A DNA stretch of 64,000 bases from Populus alba (taxonomy: Eukaryota; Streptophyta; Magnoliopsida; Malpighiales; Salicaceae): contig NC_133294.1 in assembly GCF_005239225.2 (NCBI RefSeq), positions 20,597,631-20,661,630 of the forward strand, read 5' to 3'. This document shows positions 50,554 through 63,199 of the stretch, piece by piece; within the stretch, counting starts at the first letter, position 1, and each line of letters begins with the position of its first letter. The translations under genes were made by a program, and so were the position numbers. The notes under the pieces are model-generated. The model was not told the origin of the DNA. It saw only the letters and a program-made list of their open reading frames with translations, and did no database searches.

Positions 50554-50581
50554 CCCCTCCCCTCCCCTCCCCTCCCCTCCA
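50554..50581. repeat. (CCCCT)n pyrimidine repeat in the MBD leader
   Basis: About five copies of CCCCT lie 93-120 bases upstream of the MBD start codon, probably in the 5' untranslated region or core promoter. Confidence 0.85.
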
Positions 50582-50673
50582 TCTAGAGTCTTGAACTCCA
50601 CGGCCTTTTCGATTGTCTCTCCTCCTCATCAACAGTTACATCATCTCGTCTCTCTTTCTCTTTAATCGATGTC

Positions 50674-53600
50674 ATGGCCACTGGCACCGTGTACTCATCC
50701 ATCTGCGACCTCCAGAATCATCTACACACCGAATCTCTCCCTCTAATCGACCTCCGCCATCTTTCCCAATCCGAACTCCTCTCCCTCTCCTTCTGTTCCT
50801 CCTCTCCCCACCGTCTCCGAACCGACACAGCTGACGTATCCACTCCTAAAATCGACCGTTCCGTATTCAATGAATCTGCTGGAAGCCGCAAACAAACTTT
50901 CTCCCGCCTCCGCCTCGCCTCTCGCAACAACAATGCATCCCCTTCTTCGAATTCAACTCCTGTTGTTCCCTTCCAAAATACAGAACGGCAGCCTCTCGAT
51001 GAAGAGAATTCACAGATAATTACACTTCTGAAGTCGCTGTTTGGCTCTGATTCTAACTCAATTGAAAACAAGAATGAGCATTATCACAAACTAGTCTCCG
51101 TTCCTGTTATCTACAATGATTATATGCGTCTGCCTTCAACAAATAAAGCGGAATCGCAAAATGTTTCAATCGACATTTGGGATTCTAGTCAAGGAGGAGT
51201 GAAAAGATTAGAGGTAAATCATTCGATTTCGATGCGAACTGCTGAATCTAGTTCAAAGAAGAGGAAGCGAGGCAGGCCACGGAAGAATGAGAATGTCAAT
51301 TTCGATAATAACGATAATAGTGAGTTAGTCGAGAATAAGACTATTGCTGTTGTGTGTGACAATGTGGAAGTGGAGAGTAAGAAGAAAGAGGAGATGGTGA
51401 TGGTAAATAAGAATGGAGTGGTGGTGGACTTTGTGGCCTTGGGGAATATGGAGGATCCATACGGGGAGGAGTTGCGGAGGAGGACTGAGGGAATGCAATT
51501 GAAGGCAGAGTTTTTAGGATTTTTGGAAGGGTTCGAGGGTGAATGGGGTAGTATGAGAAAGAAGAGGAGGATTGTGGATGCTAGCCTGTTTGGGGATGTG
51601 TTGCCGATTGGGTGGAAGCTCTCTATTTGCATCAAGAAACAAGCCGGTCGTGTTTGGCTGGCTTGTACAAGATACATAAGGTTTCTCATTTATTTTATTT
51701 TTTATAGATTTTTTTAATCGTGGTTTTTGTTGATTGAACTGTGTAAATATGCAGGGGACTTGATTTGTGTTTTTTTTTTTTTTCCTGTCCTGCTATTGCA
51801 CGGCCAAATGAAGTTGAGTACTGCTTAAAATATGCACAGCAACTTGGAATAGAACTAGATAAAATCAAAATGATAGAGAACATGTCTTGCAGAAGTCAGA
51901 TGAAGTGATTTAAATTGGAGTTATGAGTTGTTTATGGAATTGCTGCATCTAAAACTTTTTTTTTCTTTCAAATTTTAACGAGGATGATTTGCTAGTTCTG
52001 AATTTAAGAAATTTGACCAACATTTTAACATTTAAGTAAGCAATGAACTTGTGACTGTAAACATGTTAAGTGGAGTTCAGTCTGCACAATCAGTTGCATC
52101 AAAAGTATTTATTGCACGCCTTATTCACCTTGGTTATCATGCACTTAGTTCCCATAAATCGTAGTTTATTCATTGATGCATTCCTTTTTTCTTTCTGTTT
52201 CTCTTAAATTTCCATCCATCTAACCTGGCATTGTCATCTTGGTACTCTCAATATATATAGGTTGCTTGATTTTTCTCAATTTCTTACAATAAGATGTATA
52301 CCTTCTCTAAATGATGCTATTGAAAAAAAATCTCTTCAAATTCAAGACATGAAGTTCTGATTCTTGCATTTGTTCCATTGGCATTGTCTTTTTCAGTCAT
52401 CTTCTTATTGTAGAGGATGTATATTTTTACTCTATTCTCAACATGTTTAGTTATACAACTGTTATTGTGTCATTATTCATGACAACAATGAAATCCTAAA
52501 TTGCTACATGCATTTATAACTATTGATTGATCTTACACATTGTGTTTCGTAGGATAAATGATAGAAGCTATACCAGGACTCCTATGGGGGCCTTGATTGT
52601 CTCTGATATAGTTCTTATTACAGTTTCTAAGTTGCACAGAATATAGAAGATATTACCCTAGGAAGTTTATGTGTCATAATTAATTTTGCATATTTCATTG
52701 GTTGTATAATTCTTACCTACATTTCTTAATTCGATACTATCCAGCCCTAATGGGCAGCAGTTTGTGTCCTGCAAGGAAGTTTCATCATATTTGCTCTCCT
52801 TTTCTGGACTGCATGATGTAAGCCGGTTGAATTTTGGTCACATGGATGGCAGGATTAAGTTGACTGGCAAGATAACTCCTTCCATTGTAAGTTGATACTT
52901 GTAGTGTTTGTGTATGCATTCTAACTTTCCATATAGTTTTTATTTACTTGTGTGCTGCAGCCTGCAGATCATACACGTAAAGATGGCAAGAATGAGAATG
53001 ATTTTATTAGCTATATGGCATTGCCTGATACCTGTAGATCTATTGAGACAGGGGGGTGTCCTGTGGAGGTTCAAATGGGGAATAAGTATAAATGCCACAA
53101 GTGCACCGTGGCTTTTGATAAGCAGGATGACTTGCTTCAACACCTGCTATCTCATCAGCAGGCTCCAAAACGGCTTAGATTTGGGACATCCACAAATGAA
53201 GAGGTGATCATAAAAAATGGAAAGTACGAATGTCAATTTTGTCACAAACTTTTTGAAGAAAGGCATCGTTTCAATGGTCACCTTGGGAACCACATAAAAG
53301 AATATCTTAAGAGACTTGATGCTTCCAATGGAAAAACCACTGGAAAGAGCGATGAACCTGCATTGGTCAAAATTCCTCCTGGAGCTGGAAAGATCCAAAC
53401 ATTGATTGAATTTGACAGGGATACTGATGCAATAACTGTTAACACTAAAATCAGTGATGAAATAAATTACACCATTCCATATTGTGAATTAAAGGCTATT
53501 ACTTCTGTAGAAACCCATTGTGGTAAGCAGGACAGAGTTTTTATTAACAGCAATGATGGAGCGGGGAAGATGAATGAAGATACTGATGCTGTGGCAGCTG

Positions 53601-56258
53601 AAAATAGAGTTTCTTCTGAACCAGCCTTGTTGAATAATGATGTTCATAGATCTTCTGATGAAACAGATGTTCCCAAGTGCCCCACCAATGGCCCCGGTGA
53701 TCTTGGGAGGAATGATAAAAGCTTTAAAAACTGTTCAGTTGCTGGAGGAGCAAGGGACGTGACTTGTATTGGTCACAACAATTCAAATCATGTATCCCCT
53801 TGCTTAATTGAGGAACTCAATCAGGAGAGAGATTCTAATAGTGGTTTGCTTGCATCAAATGCTAAGGAGAACACATCTAATGATGACATTATTGAGGATA
53901 GACATTGTTCTAGTCCAATTGATAACATGGTAATTGATGGTTGGGATATAGATGGAAAAGGTGAGCCAATAACTGGCTGTTGCAACAGTTATGCTGCAAT
54001 GGGGGGGAATGCTGCTGTTAACTTGAGGGAGCAAACAATTTCTGAAGGCTGTTATGTCACAGATAGTGAGACAGGTCTTTTAACTTTCAATGCAGTGGAA
54101 ACCATGCTGGAAAAAGGTTCTAAAGGGGGTTTAACAGGTATTGAGAGCAACATGAACAGTGTTTGTACTGGCATGTCAAATGAGAGCAGATTTGATGATG
54201 TGGTGAAGTCTGGGACTAATGAGATAACAATTGTTTGTTGTGGCGATAACACTGTACTGGCTGATGATAATGTGACTAGCAATGAACAGGGGGGAAATCA
54301 TGGGGCCGGCTCAGTTATTCCATTTTTGAATCAGCATACACATCTTGTTGAAAATACTATCACAGGGGCTCCTAAATGCATACTAAGAGAACCCTGTCAA
54401 GGAAAGGAATCCGAAGATTGCCCGATTACTATATCTGGTAATGAGCAATTATTCGACTTTGAAAGTAATGTAATTAAGGTTTCTAATGGCACAGTAGATG
54501 TGGCCAATCACGATCAGGTTGGCAGTGAGATTGATCTAGTCCCACAAACCTTAACTAGTTTTAAGCAGGAAGAAATTTCTAAAACCTTTACATTTGCTCC
54601 ATTTACAAATGGATTTGCTTCAAAAGACTATGGCATCTCCAATAGCGTACTGGAGAAGCTTGAGCAGGGTAGAAATTCTGGACTCGGATCATCTGACAGT
54701 GAGCAATCCCATGATGTAAAGGATATTGTGAATGGTTTATCATTCACCACAGCAGATGAAGACAATCAACGGGAAGTTAAAATCTCTTGCAATGGTGAGC
54801 TACATATTGCTTCAGATGACAATTGCACTGAACAGGATGCAGATGTTGGGACAGACACTGTGCAGAAATGTTCTCTTCTTGCTGGGAATCAGCCCACATT
54901 CACTGCTAAAGATAATCCCACTGGTCCCTACAGTGGCGCTGTGGATGAGCTGAAGCAGAAAATGGATTCTGTAGAGAGTGCTGTTTGTCCATCTGGCAGC
55001 AAGCCAGTGTGGAGTGTTGAAAAGAATTTGCAGACTGCTTTTACAGGTTCGGTTCAGGAGGAGCCTAGTGTAGAGAACTCCGAAAATCCTAGGAAGGATG
55101 ATTCAGGGATTGGTTTTAGCAGCCACCCTGGACCAGATGAAAGTGATGTCATATCTGAGTTTATGTGGAGAAACGATGAAGAAAGTAACCTGCTAAGTGA
55201 TTTTGCTGATACTTCATGTCAACCAGTACAAACATCAAGCTTTTTTCCTCCATATGATGCAGTGTCAGATAAGGTATGGCGTGACCATTTTCTTTATGTT
55301 GGTGAGAAACCAATGCCTGTTTATGCTAATGGATTAGGTGGTAGCTCCATTTGTTTCTTCAGAAATTTACGTAGTGCATCTTTTTTATTGTCTCTGAGAT
55401 CACCTAAGGATAATCAGTGGCAAATCTACATGCAAGGGAAGGGGGGCTATTGCCCCTCTTAATTTTTCACACTTCCCACTTTAGGCCTTGTAGTTTTCAG
55501 CTTTTCACGATATTTCCAAGTAAAATACATTGCCCCCACCCCCCCCAAAAAAAAAAAAAAATCTTATGTCTTACCTAGGAAAGAAATTGCCTTGATGAAT
55601 ATTTCTCACTTTGCCACTGGTAGCTTCTAATTATAGGGTTACCTTCTCCTCTTACATTTGTGTTTATTTTGTCTTCTATGGTTTCCTTGGTCAGTATAAG
55701 GGCATGCATTTCATTCAAGTTATTCAATGTTATATTTTAGAAAAACTGAAATATTTACTTGGACATAAATTATTTTCCAGTGAGGAGTTGATGAAATGAC
55801 TGTTATTTTAGCTTTAAAACATGAAGTGAAAAGCTTCTGCTTGTTATATGGTCAGTGAAATTCTTGATTTATCATTTTTTATTAATGAACAGGGTGAAAG
55901 TGAACTCTTTGCAGAGAAATCTGGTGCTACATCAGGTTTTGAAGGGCTGAAATTGGGTGGCATGGATAAGATGGAATGTAATCTTCCGACTTCTCAAGTA
56001 AGCTCACATTCAGACGAGTCCAAGGTTGGTACATATGATGCTGTTATACCTAAAGGGATTGATTCATCTATTTGGCTTGCAAAGGAAGATTTGCCTTTTT
56101 TGCCAAAAGATTCAAGCAGGCACCATGTTCCTGCTGTGTGTGTCTGGTGTGGGAGAGAGATTTGTCAGGAGGCTCTTGAATCTGAAGGACAAACAAGCAC
56201 CATGGGTTTTATGTGTGCAGAGTGCACTGCCAAGTTGTCCAGGCAATTCAACGGATAG
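50674..56258 (+). CDS. Methyl-CpG-binding-domain protein with AT-hook and C2H2 fingers, MBD8-like (four exons)
   Basis: This is a probable nuclear chromatin protein that reads or binds methylated DNA. Exons: 50674-51680, 52745-52886, 52961-55273 and 55893-56258. Joins are GT-AG and phases close to 1275 aa. A Leu-rich N-terminus (LIDLRHLSQSELLSLSF) is followed by an AT-hook KKRKRGRPRKNE at about 195-206. The MBD lies at about 305-383, with PIGWKLSICIKKQAGRVWLA split by intron 1 and continuing NGQQFVSCKEVSSYL. Two classical C2H2 fingers follow: Cys428, Cys431, His444, His448 and Cys474, Cys477, His490, His494. Exon 3 then encodes about 600 polar, low-complexity residues. The C-terminus has two CxxC pairs (CVWC and CAEC) about 29 residues apart, a possible zinc site. 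Reading through intron 3 would stop at 55462. The Arabidopsis MBD8 match is from the MBD and N-terminus. Confidence 0.9.
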
Positions 56259-59042
56259 TAAAATGGGTTGCCTATTAATCTTCCAGGCTCCCATGAGAAA
56301 TGCTCTCATATATGCAAATTCTCATAAGGAGAACACCTCAGGTAGTTTCTACTTTTTTCATTTTCATTCAGAAAGTATTTCTTTGGGCTAGAAATGATTC
56401 CACGTTTTACGTTTTCAATAATCCATCTGTTTGTTACCCTGTAGCCTTCTAAATGTCGAGCTAGGTGACAAATTAACAATTATCTTGGTAGGTTCAAGTT
56501 TTTGAACTGTGGGATATGTTTTGGGGCATGTGAATAATTATTAGTGGACCATATTTCAATTTGTACAGACTCTGGAAAAACCCAACTGGTCAATTTAGTC
56601 TCAAATTCTTCTCTATCATGCAGCAAAAGTTGTTTACGAAGCTATTTTAATGTGCTTTCACTTTAAATTTCTATTACATGTATTTGACTATTATGTATCA
56701 ACTATATCCAACCTTCCATGTTTGTTACGTGCTTGGGTTTGTCGTATATTTTTCCTTAAATAGCTTAGCATGTAAATATATATGATTTTTTCTTTCTGGC
56801 AGCCTGTATGTGTCTCACTCTGCTTCATATGGTACCTCAATGTTTGCTTCCTCTAGGATTACCCCCTATGATCAAGTTCAATGGAGAAGACCAGTGTTCT
56901 TGTACCCAGTATAAAAGACAACCTTGTGCCTATAGCTCTCATGCTCTATAACAAGAATAAGATTCAATCTGACTCATCCTTTATTTTCCAGACGATGTAG
57001 TGAAAGCTTGCACAAAAGCGGTCACTGGCTTATCGGGGCTATATTATACGAGAGGCTGAATTTTGAAGGTGCTTTGACTTTTGCAAAGGGGTTAGTATTG
57101 TTTCATCTATGTTTGGATGACTTAGTTTTGCAATTGCTTTATCTTTTGAAGTCGCTAGTTTTCCATAACAAGAAAGAATCAAAAAGCTAATTGTGACCAT
57201 TGGTTTAGGGGCTGAATTGGGCCTCCACTGAAATGCATCCTTTTCTTCTATTTTCAGTTTATGAAACTAACTAGTTATTGAGATGACTGTATATGTCTAG
57301 AGATTTTTCTGTGGTGATGAATCTCCTAGATGTTATCGTTTCCATACTTTATTTGTTTTTATCTCAAAAGTGATGAAGATAAATTTTTTCCCCCACATAA
57401 CTTAGGGTTATAAAAATACACCGAGAAGATGAAATACCCCGGTACAAGAATATGAAAATGTGTTTCTCTGTTGGCTTTGCTTTGCTTTGTTTCATATAGA
57501 GAGATGGGATGTTCTAAAAACTTGCATTGCTTGCCTATCGTTATCCAAAAATTTTTTGGGAGGAGCAGGGGTGTGAAACTCTGAATATCATCATTTAATG
57601 AAACTGATCTGTTTCTTAGTTTTGTTAGACATTTTTTAGCCTGCACTATATAGGATCATTGCGTTGTAAACTAGGCAAAGTTTTTCAATAGTAACGCCAA
57701 TTTGCTGACATGGGCGTTGGCACGTGGTAAAGTTAGATAGTCGAAGAGTGTGTGAGCGTGTGTGTGTGTTTCCCGAACAACAAATGGTTGGGTGCTCAGG
57801 TCGTTTTTTGCAGTTATCCATCTTCAACGAAACGTATTTATTTATCATCTTGACTGCAATCTTTGAAACACTTTCACTTCCGGTCATCCACTCCCCATTC
57901 TCTTTCCTTGAATGCTTGTCAGTGTCCTACAAGTTGGACGAGACTGATAAGGAACTTAACAAAGCAGGTCCATCGGAACCTGCTTGCCATTCAAAAGTTA
58001 GTTGTACTATCCATGGCTTTTTCTCACAATAATTTTATCTGGGCCCTGCGGCGATCGGTTTGACAGCCGACTCACGCTTCAATGCCCGACAAGGTACATT
58101 CATGTGAGGACACTAGCCTCGGAACTTGAAATTCACTTTTAATTCGGAACTAAATAAATTAAATTTATATGTTTAGAAGATGAAATTTAATTCATTTTGA
58201 TTTCTATATTATCCTTTTTTTTTTGTTATTTTCATTTAACTTTTTCAAATATATTTTTTTAAATGAATAGATGAGTATTTTTTTTTTAAAAAAAATGTTT
58301 TAAAATTAATTTTTATCTATTTGAAATTGTAAATCAAGAGGTTGTAAATATAAAATTTCATTAAAAACTCTGAAAAGCGTTCCAAGCATGCTGATATTAA
58401 AATTATCCTAGCTAGCTCACCTCCAAATTGCTAATGTGAAGTCAGAGAGATTCGTTGATTTTCTTTTATAGCGCCATTTTCTTAAGCCCTTCTGTCAAGT
58501 TTATTTTGAGAGAGAGAACCATTTAAAGAAGAAATCCGCCTAGTAGCTCAATAGGAGGGCTGGATGCTTCGAAGGACAAAAGGTTTGGTTGCCAACTTGC
58601 AAACCACTCTGTTAAGCACTTAAACATAATGTGGCATCTTATGTGTTTGCTTTCAGGGTCGGCACAGGGAACATACACGATCAATGAACAGCCAAACCCC
58701 GAAGCTAAAAAAAAAAACTTCCATTTTAAAAAAAATTAGAATAAAGTTAAAACCGTCCAAAGTAGCGGTATAAAGCCGAGGGAAATAGTACAAGATGCGT
58801 TTATCAGGATGAGATGTCAAAAGCGAAGGGGAAAAAAAAAGAAAAGAAGGAAGTCAAACGAGCGTGTAGCAAAAAATATTTTTTTCCTGGGACCGCAGAA
58901 AGAGAAGGAAGGCATTACACATAGCAAAGCGAAACCCGCTGGCTTGGCACCCCTTCTCCTTTCCAACTAAAATGCGCACCTTCTTTATCTTTCACCTTCG
59001 TAATATCTGTCTCCTTCCTCTCAAAACCACCCTTTCATTATC
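56259..59042. other. Intergenic DNA between the MBD and APRL genes
   Basis: The first part is the presumed 3' untranslated region of the MBD gene. I found no other gene. Frames at 57359-58063 on both strands are short and unrecognised. At 58545-58600 a TAGCTCAATAGG A-box-like word occurs without a proper B box. Confidence 0.5.
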
Positions 59043-59256
59043 TTATAAATAATAATAATATAAAAAAACAACCCCCCAACTTTTATCCATTGAAATTTGA
59101 TACCTCCCTCCCTCCCTCCCATCTCCTAATGTCGTGCAGAAACGCATCTCTAGATACTCCTACGATCCATCAAATTTTCTATTAACACTTCAATCACTCA
59201 CCAAAAATATACATTATTTTGTTGTCTCTTTTTCGATCTTCTACCGACCGACCGAC
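59043..59256 (+). promoter_or_regulatory. Candidate core promoter and leader of the APRL gene
   Basis: TTATAAATA at about 59043 could serve as a TATA box. It is followed by a (CTCC)n stretch (about 59104-59119) and a short (CCGA)n repeat (about 59243-59256), typical of pyrimidine-rich plant leaders. The start site is not known. Confidence 0.35.
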
Positions 59257-59380
59257 CCTCCAACGCTAAAATGCGCTATCTTCTATTTCCCTCCTCTCCT
59301 TTGATCTTGTCTTGTTTCTCTAACAGCAAACAGCACTGATTTTAGCGGGTTATATGTTTTTCTTTCTTTTGCGGTTTTCG

Positions 59381-61356
59381 ATGATGCAGACTAGGGTTTG
59401 GCGACCTCGGATCTTGTTATCGATGATGATTTATGGGAGTCTTATGTGCGCAACCGCCGCCGAGTCTCATACTGTTTCGATTTGTCCAATAGAGTCTGTC
59501 ACAGATTGGATCTTTGGGTTTCGAGATCAAAACTGCGTCGTTTCTGGTGCTAATGAATCTCCCTGTTTCGCTGGTGTCACCGAGGTACGCCGACACTTTT
59601 ATTTCTTCCTTGGCTTCAAAAGAAAAAATATCTTTCTTGGAATTGAAAACTCTATTCTGACAATCCTGTGCTTTTTATCTTTTTCAAGAAAAAGAAAAAG
59701 AGTGTGAGCTTTATTGAAACTTGATACTGTGAATGCAATTAAATGAATTGGAATTGTAAAAATTATTCGATTGGGATTGACCCCTTTTTGTTAAGTTGTT
59801 TAATCAGAGCTGCAAGATGACACTGGAGAAAAATTATTTCAGATAAAAAAATTCTATACTGTTGTCAATTTCGTGATTCTTGTGTTTGGGTTTTCATCCA
59901 TGTTAGCATTTCCGGGTAGCTCATTTGGCGTTCTTTTTTCTTTTTCTTTTTAAAAAAAGGTTCAGGATTTGGCAATTTATTGCCTCTTTTAAGATAGTCT
60001 TGGGGAAAATTAGTTTTATCTGCGGAAAGGCATTCTGTCTGTGGAAAGCAAAAGGCATGTCTGCTAAAATATGAAAGTGATACACCTGGTTGAACAGATT
60101 TGGAAATTTGCTTTCTTGTGAATGAAAATGGTTGTGTAATTCTTAACGACATTTATGTTTGTTGTTGTGAAGGGAGACGAGATTTCGTTACAAAAGGCAC
60201 TTAGTTTAGTTCAGAAGAATAGTCATGAATATGTAGCTCTGCTTTTCTATGCATCATGGTGCCCCTTCTCTGGTACTTTTAGACCAAGCTTCTCCGTCCT
60301 TTCCTCTTTGTACCCTGTGATTCCCCATTTTGCCATTGAAGAATCATCCATCAGGCCAAGGTTTGTAAACTAAAAATATAAAATGCCATCTTTGTAGATT
60401 CTTACCTGTTGTTGTGGCATCTTGTAGCCTTGGAGTAATTAACATTATTGATTTTTCTGCAGCATACTATCCAAGTATGGAGTTCATGGATTTCCTACTC
60501 TTTTCCTATTGAATTCTACGATGCGTGTGCGCTATCATGGCTCACGTACTCTTGGCTCTCTTGTCGCTTTCTACAGTGATGTTACTGGTAAGGGCTTCCT
60601 TTCCTTAATGTATTTTCAACTGAAAGCTTCCACTTCTAGTTTTTTTTGATTTTGGTTTACTCCCTTCATCTGTTTATGTACAGATGTGTAAGGATGACTT
60701 TATACTAGATTATTCAAAGCATGGAATTCCCTTCTCCTAATTGTTGATTGAGTATTTCGAATGACTATTAGTATGTAAACCATAGAAAATGGCAACACAT
60801 GCTCTTCTTTCTTAAAGAACATTCTTCATTTATGCCTGTATTATATCGAGTTGTATTTCTACTGCGGGATTTTATGAGCTTATTGCTTGGTTTAGGTATC
60901 AAGACTGCATTCCTGGACGAAGGATCAGTGGACAAAATTGGACGAGCATCACACCTTGAAAAATATGACACACCTGAGCAAGAAAGCTGCCCGTTCTCAT
61001 GGGCAAGATCTCCGGAGAATTTGTTAAGGGAGGAGACATATTTGGCCCTGGCGACAACATTTGTGCTTCTGAGGTTGTTTTACTTTACTTTCCCAACCAT
61101 GCTTGCATTTGCACAATTTACTTGGAGGAGACACGTGCAGAACATGAGACTGGGGAGCTTGTTAGAGCATCCTCGGGCTTATCTGAATCTTAATCGAGCA
61201 ATACAGCTATTTAATTCCCTGAAGGAGCCATGCAAGAAGAGTAATCTGCAGGAAGGGGCAATGAATGCCAGGGCTTGGGCTTCCAAGTCCCTTGCTACTG
61301 TTTCAATAGGGGATGCAAGCACCAGTAGGGGTGCACCTGTGAGTGAAGGTCGTTGA
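59381..61356 (+). CDS. APRL4: 5'-adenylylsulfate reductase-like protein, APRL4 type (four exons)
   Basis: This is a secretory-pathway thioredoxin-fold protein related to the C-terminal half of APS reductase; the reductase domain is absent, so sulfate reduction is not expected. Exons: 59381-59584, 60173-60360, 60463-60587 and 60896-61356; phases close to 325 aa. The start at 59381 gives a normal signal peptide ([20 protein letters not shown]). An in-frame ATG at 59354 would add nine residues. The active-site-like motif is YASWCPFS at 94-101, with one cysteine instead of the CxxC of true thioredoxins. [12 protein letters not shown] carries the cis-proline. A membrane segment spans about 221-246 ([17 protein letters not shown]). 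Wording around the motif ([19 protein letters not shown]) fits APRL4/APRL6 better than APRL5/7. In Arabidopsis APRL4 neighbours TT1, and both families occur in this window. Confidence 0.92.
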
Positions 61357-62059
61357 GCTTTTCTCTGGCGGAGGAATGGATATTCCACTTGTCAAAAAAA
61401 GGTGGGAGGGGCTGATTACGGATGTTCAAACAGAAAATTTGTTCGGACATTCTGTTTATGCCGAGCGGGCGTTAGTTCAAGATCATCTCGGCATTCCTGA
61501 TGTTAGTGTCAGCATTTGTGACGACGAAGCATGTTGACGATGTAGTAATACGTCTTCCATTTGTTTATAATTTAGAATACAATTTATTTAGCGTTCATGA
61601 AGAAATAATTGGAACTCAATTTGTGAATAGATTGTACATGAGACTCAGATGTCTTGTCGCCTTTTCTTTTCCAAATATAAGCAAGCATTTCACCCTGCGT
61701 TTCATACGATATTTTGAAAATTTTGACACTACGAAGACATTGCCCTCGCAAATTTGTAACTTTTTCGGAGAATGTAGCAATCTTTTTTCAATGTATAATG
61801 TTTTTTGTGGATTCCATATTTCTATTAATTTTGTTAGATTATGCGACACTTGTTGAAAATTTGTGCATTAACTCATAAAATAGGATGATTGTTTGAAAAA
61901 TAAAAAAAATATAAAAAATAAACAAAACAAGGAAATTTGAATTAAAAATCCCAAACAAACGAAAACTAAAAAAAAAAAATTAGTTACAGATACTCTTTTG
62001 TTAGAAGTTTATATTTTCTTGTAAATATTTAATAAGAGGGTATTTGTGACTAAAATTTT

Positions 62060-62470
62060 TTATGTTTTTAATTTTATGTTAAATTCCCTCTAGTTTGGTG
62101 ATTTTTTTTTTTGTGTTTATTTTTATATCTTTTAATATTGTGTTAATTGAGAATTGTTAACAATTTTGTTTTAACAAGTTAAACCAGGTTAATTGAGATC
62201 TTTTTTTTTAATTTTATCCTTTAACATTGAATTTATTATAAATTAAATTTCATAATTTATTTTTTATGAGATTACATGATCTCATCTTAGCTTGGTATGC
62301 AGATTAACACGTTAATTCGGGTTGATATAAAATCAATTCAATATATTATTATCTTAATGTTTATTAAAAAAATCTCATCTTAAATTATTTATTTTGAGTC
62401 AAAGAATGTTCTTATCAGCTATCCAAGTTGTCTTTAAATCTATCAAGATGACTGAATCATATTGGATCAA
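62060..62470. repeat. Populus-type dispersed repeat
   Basis: This block shares with 28240-28960 the series GTTAACTC/GTTAATTCGGGTTGAT, AATCAATTCAATATATT, TTTATTAAAAAAATCTCATC and 'CTATCAAGATGACTGAATC'-like end segments in the same order. It shows the same degenerate T-rich spacer. Confidence 0.6.
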
Positions 62471-63199
62471 ATGTTATATAATTTAAATTTTTTCTACTTA
62501 AAAAACCTCTAGAGCATTTTTGTACATTAAAAAAATATTCCAACCCCAACATAGCATGTACAATTATCTAGTAATTACTTTATCAACAATGATTCTAATG
62601 ATTTATTTCAAGTAGAAAAACATATATAAAAAATAAAAAATCAAACAAAATCAGTGTTGATAAGAATATTTTCAATTAATCTTTAAATATATATTTCTTC
62701 AACTATCTCTCCTCATGATTTATCTCTCTTCAATAAAGTAATTATTTTTAGCTATTTCTAGAATATTTTAAAATTTCCTGAAAATGTGTACATCAACTTT
62801 CATTTGTCGGTTAAAACTTTTTTCAAATAAAATCTTAGATATAACTCGTTCTATCACTATAAGCTGAACGTTAAAAAAAAGGAATGTAAAAAAAAAAATC
62901 TAAATACTAAAAACCTCTGTAACATTGTAATCATTTCTTGATTAATTTAGATTTTAAATTAAAACATCTCTAAATTATTTTGATATAAACTTTATTAACT
63001 GCACAAATCTAAAAAATAAAAATGTTTTATTAATCCCTCAAACCTATAATCTGATTATGAATTTCACTTAATCGAGTTATTTTTTTATTATATAATAAAA
63101 TACAAAAAATAATTTAACATTAATTAAAAAACAAAATTAAATAAAATTTTATATCAAATAAAAAAATAAAAAAAAACCCATTACAATAAAACTTGGGCC

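Larger units (their letters stand above)
46601..50673. other. AT- and T-rich intergenic DNA
   Basis: No gene is supported. A long T-rich stretch at 48640-50130 contains degenerate units of the Populus dispersed repeat and many T runs; its open frames are low in complexity. A (TA)n microsatellite is at 48597-48637. From about 50150 to 50670 the composition becomes more balanced and forms the promoter and leader of the MBD gene, with TGGGCC motifs at 50164 and (reverse) near 50336, and a CCCCT repeat at 50554-50581. Confidence 0.6.

Noticed and set aside
58545..58610. tRNA-like word TAGCTCAATAGG
   Set aside because: No GTTCGANTC B box follows and no cloverleaf can be drawn, so a tRNA or SINE is not supported.
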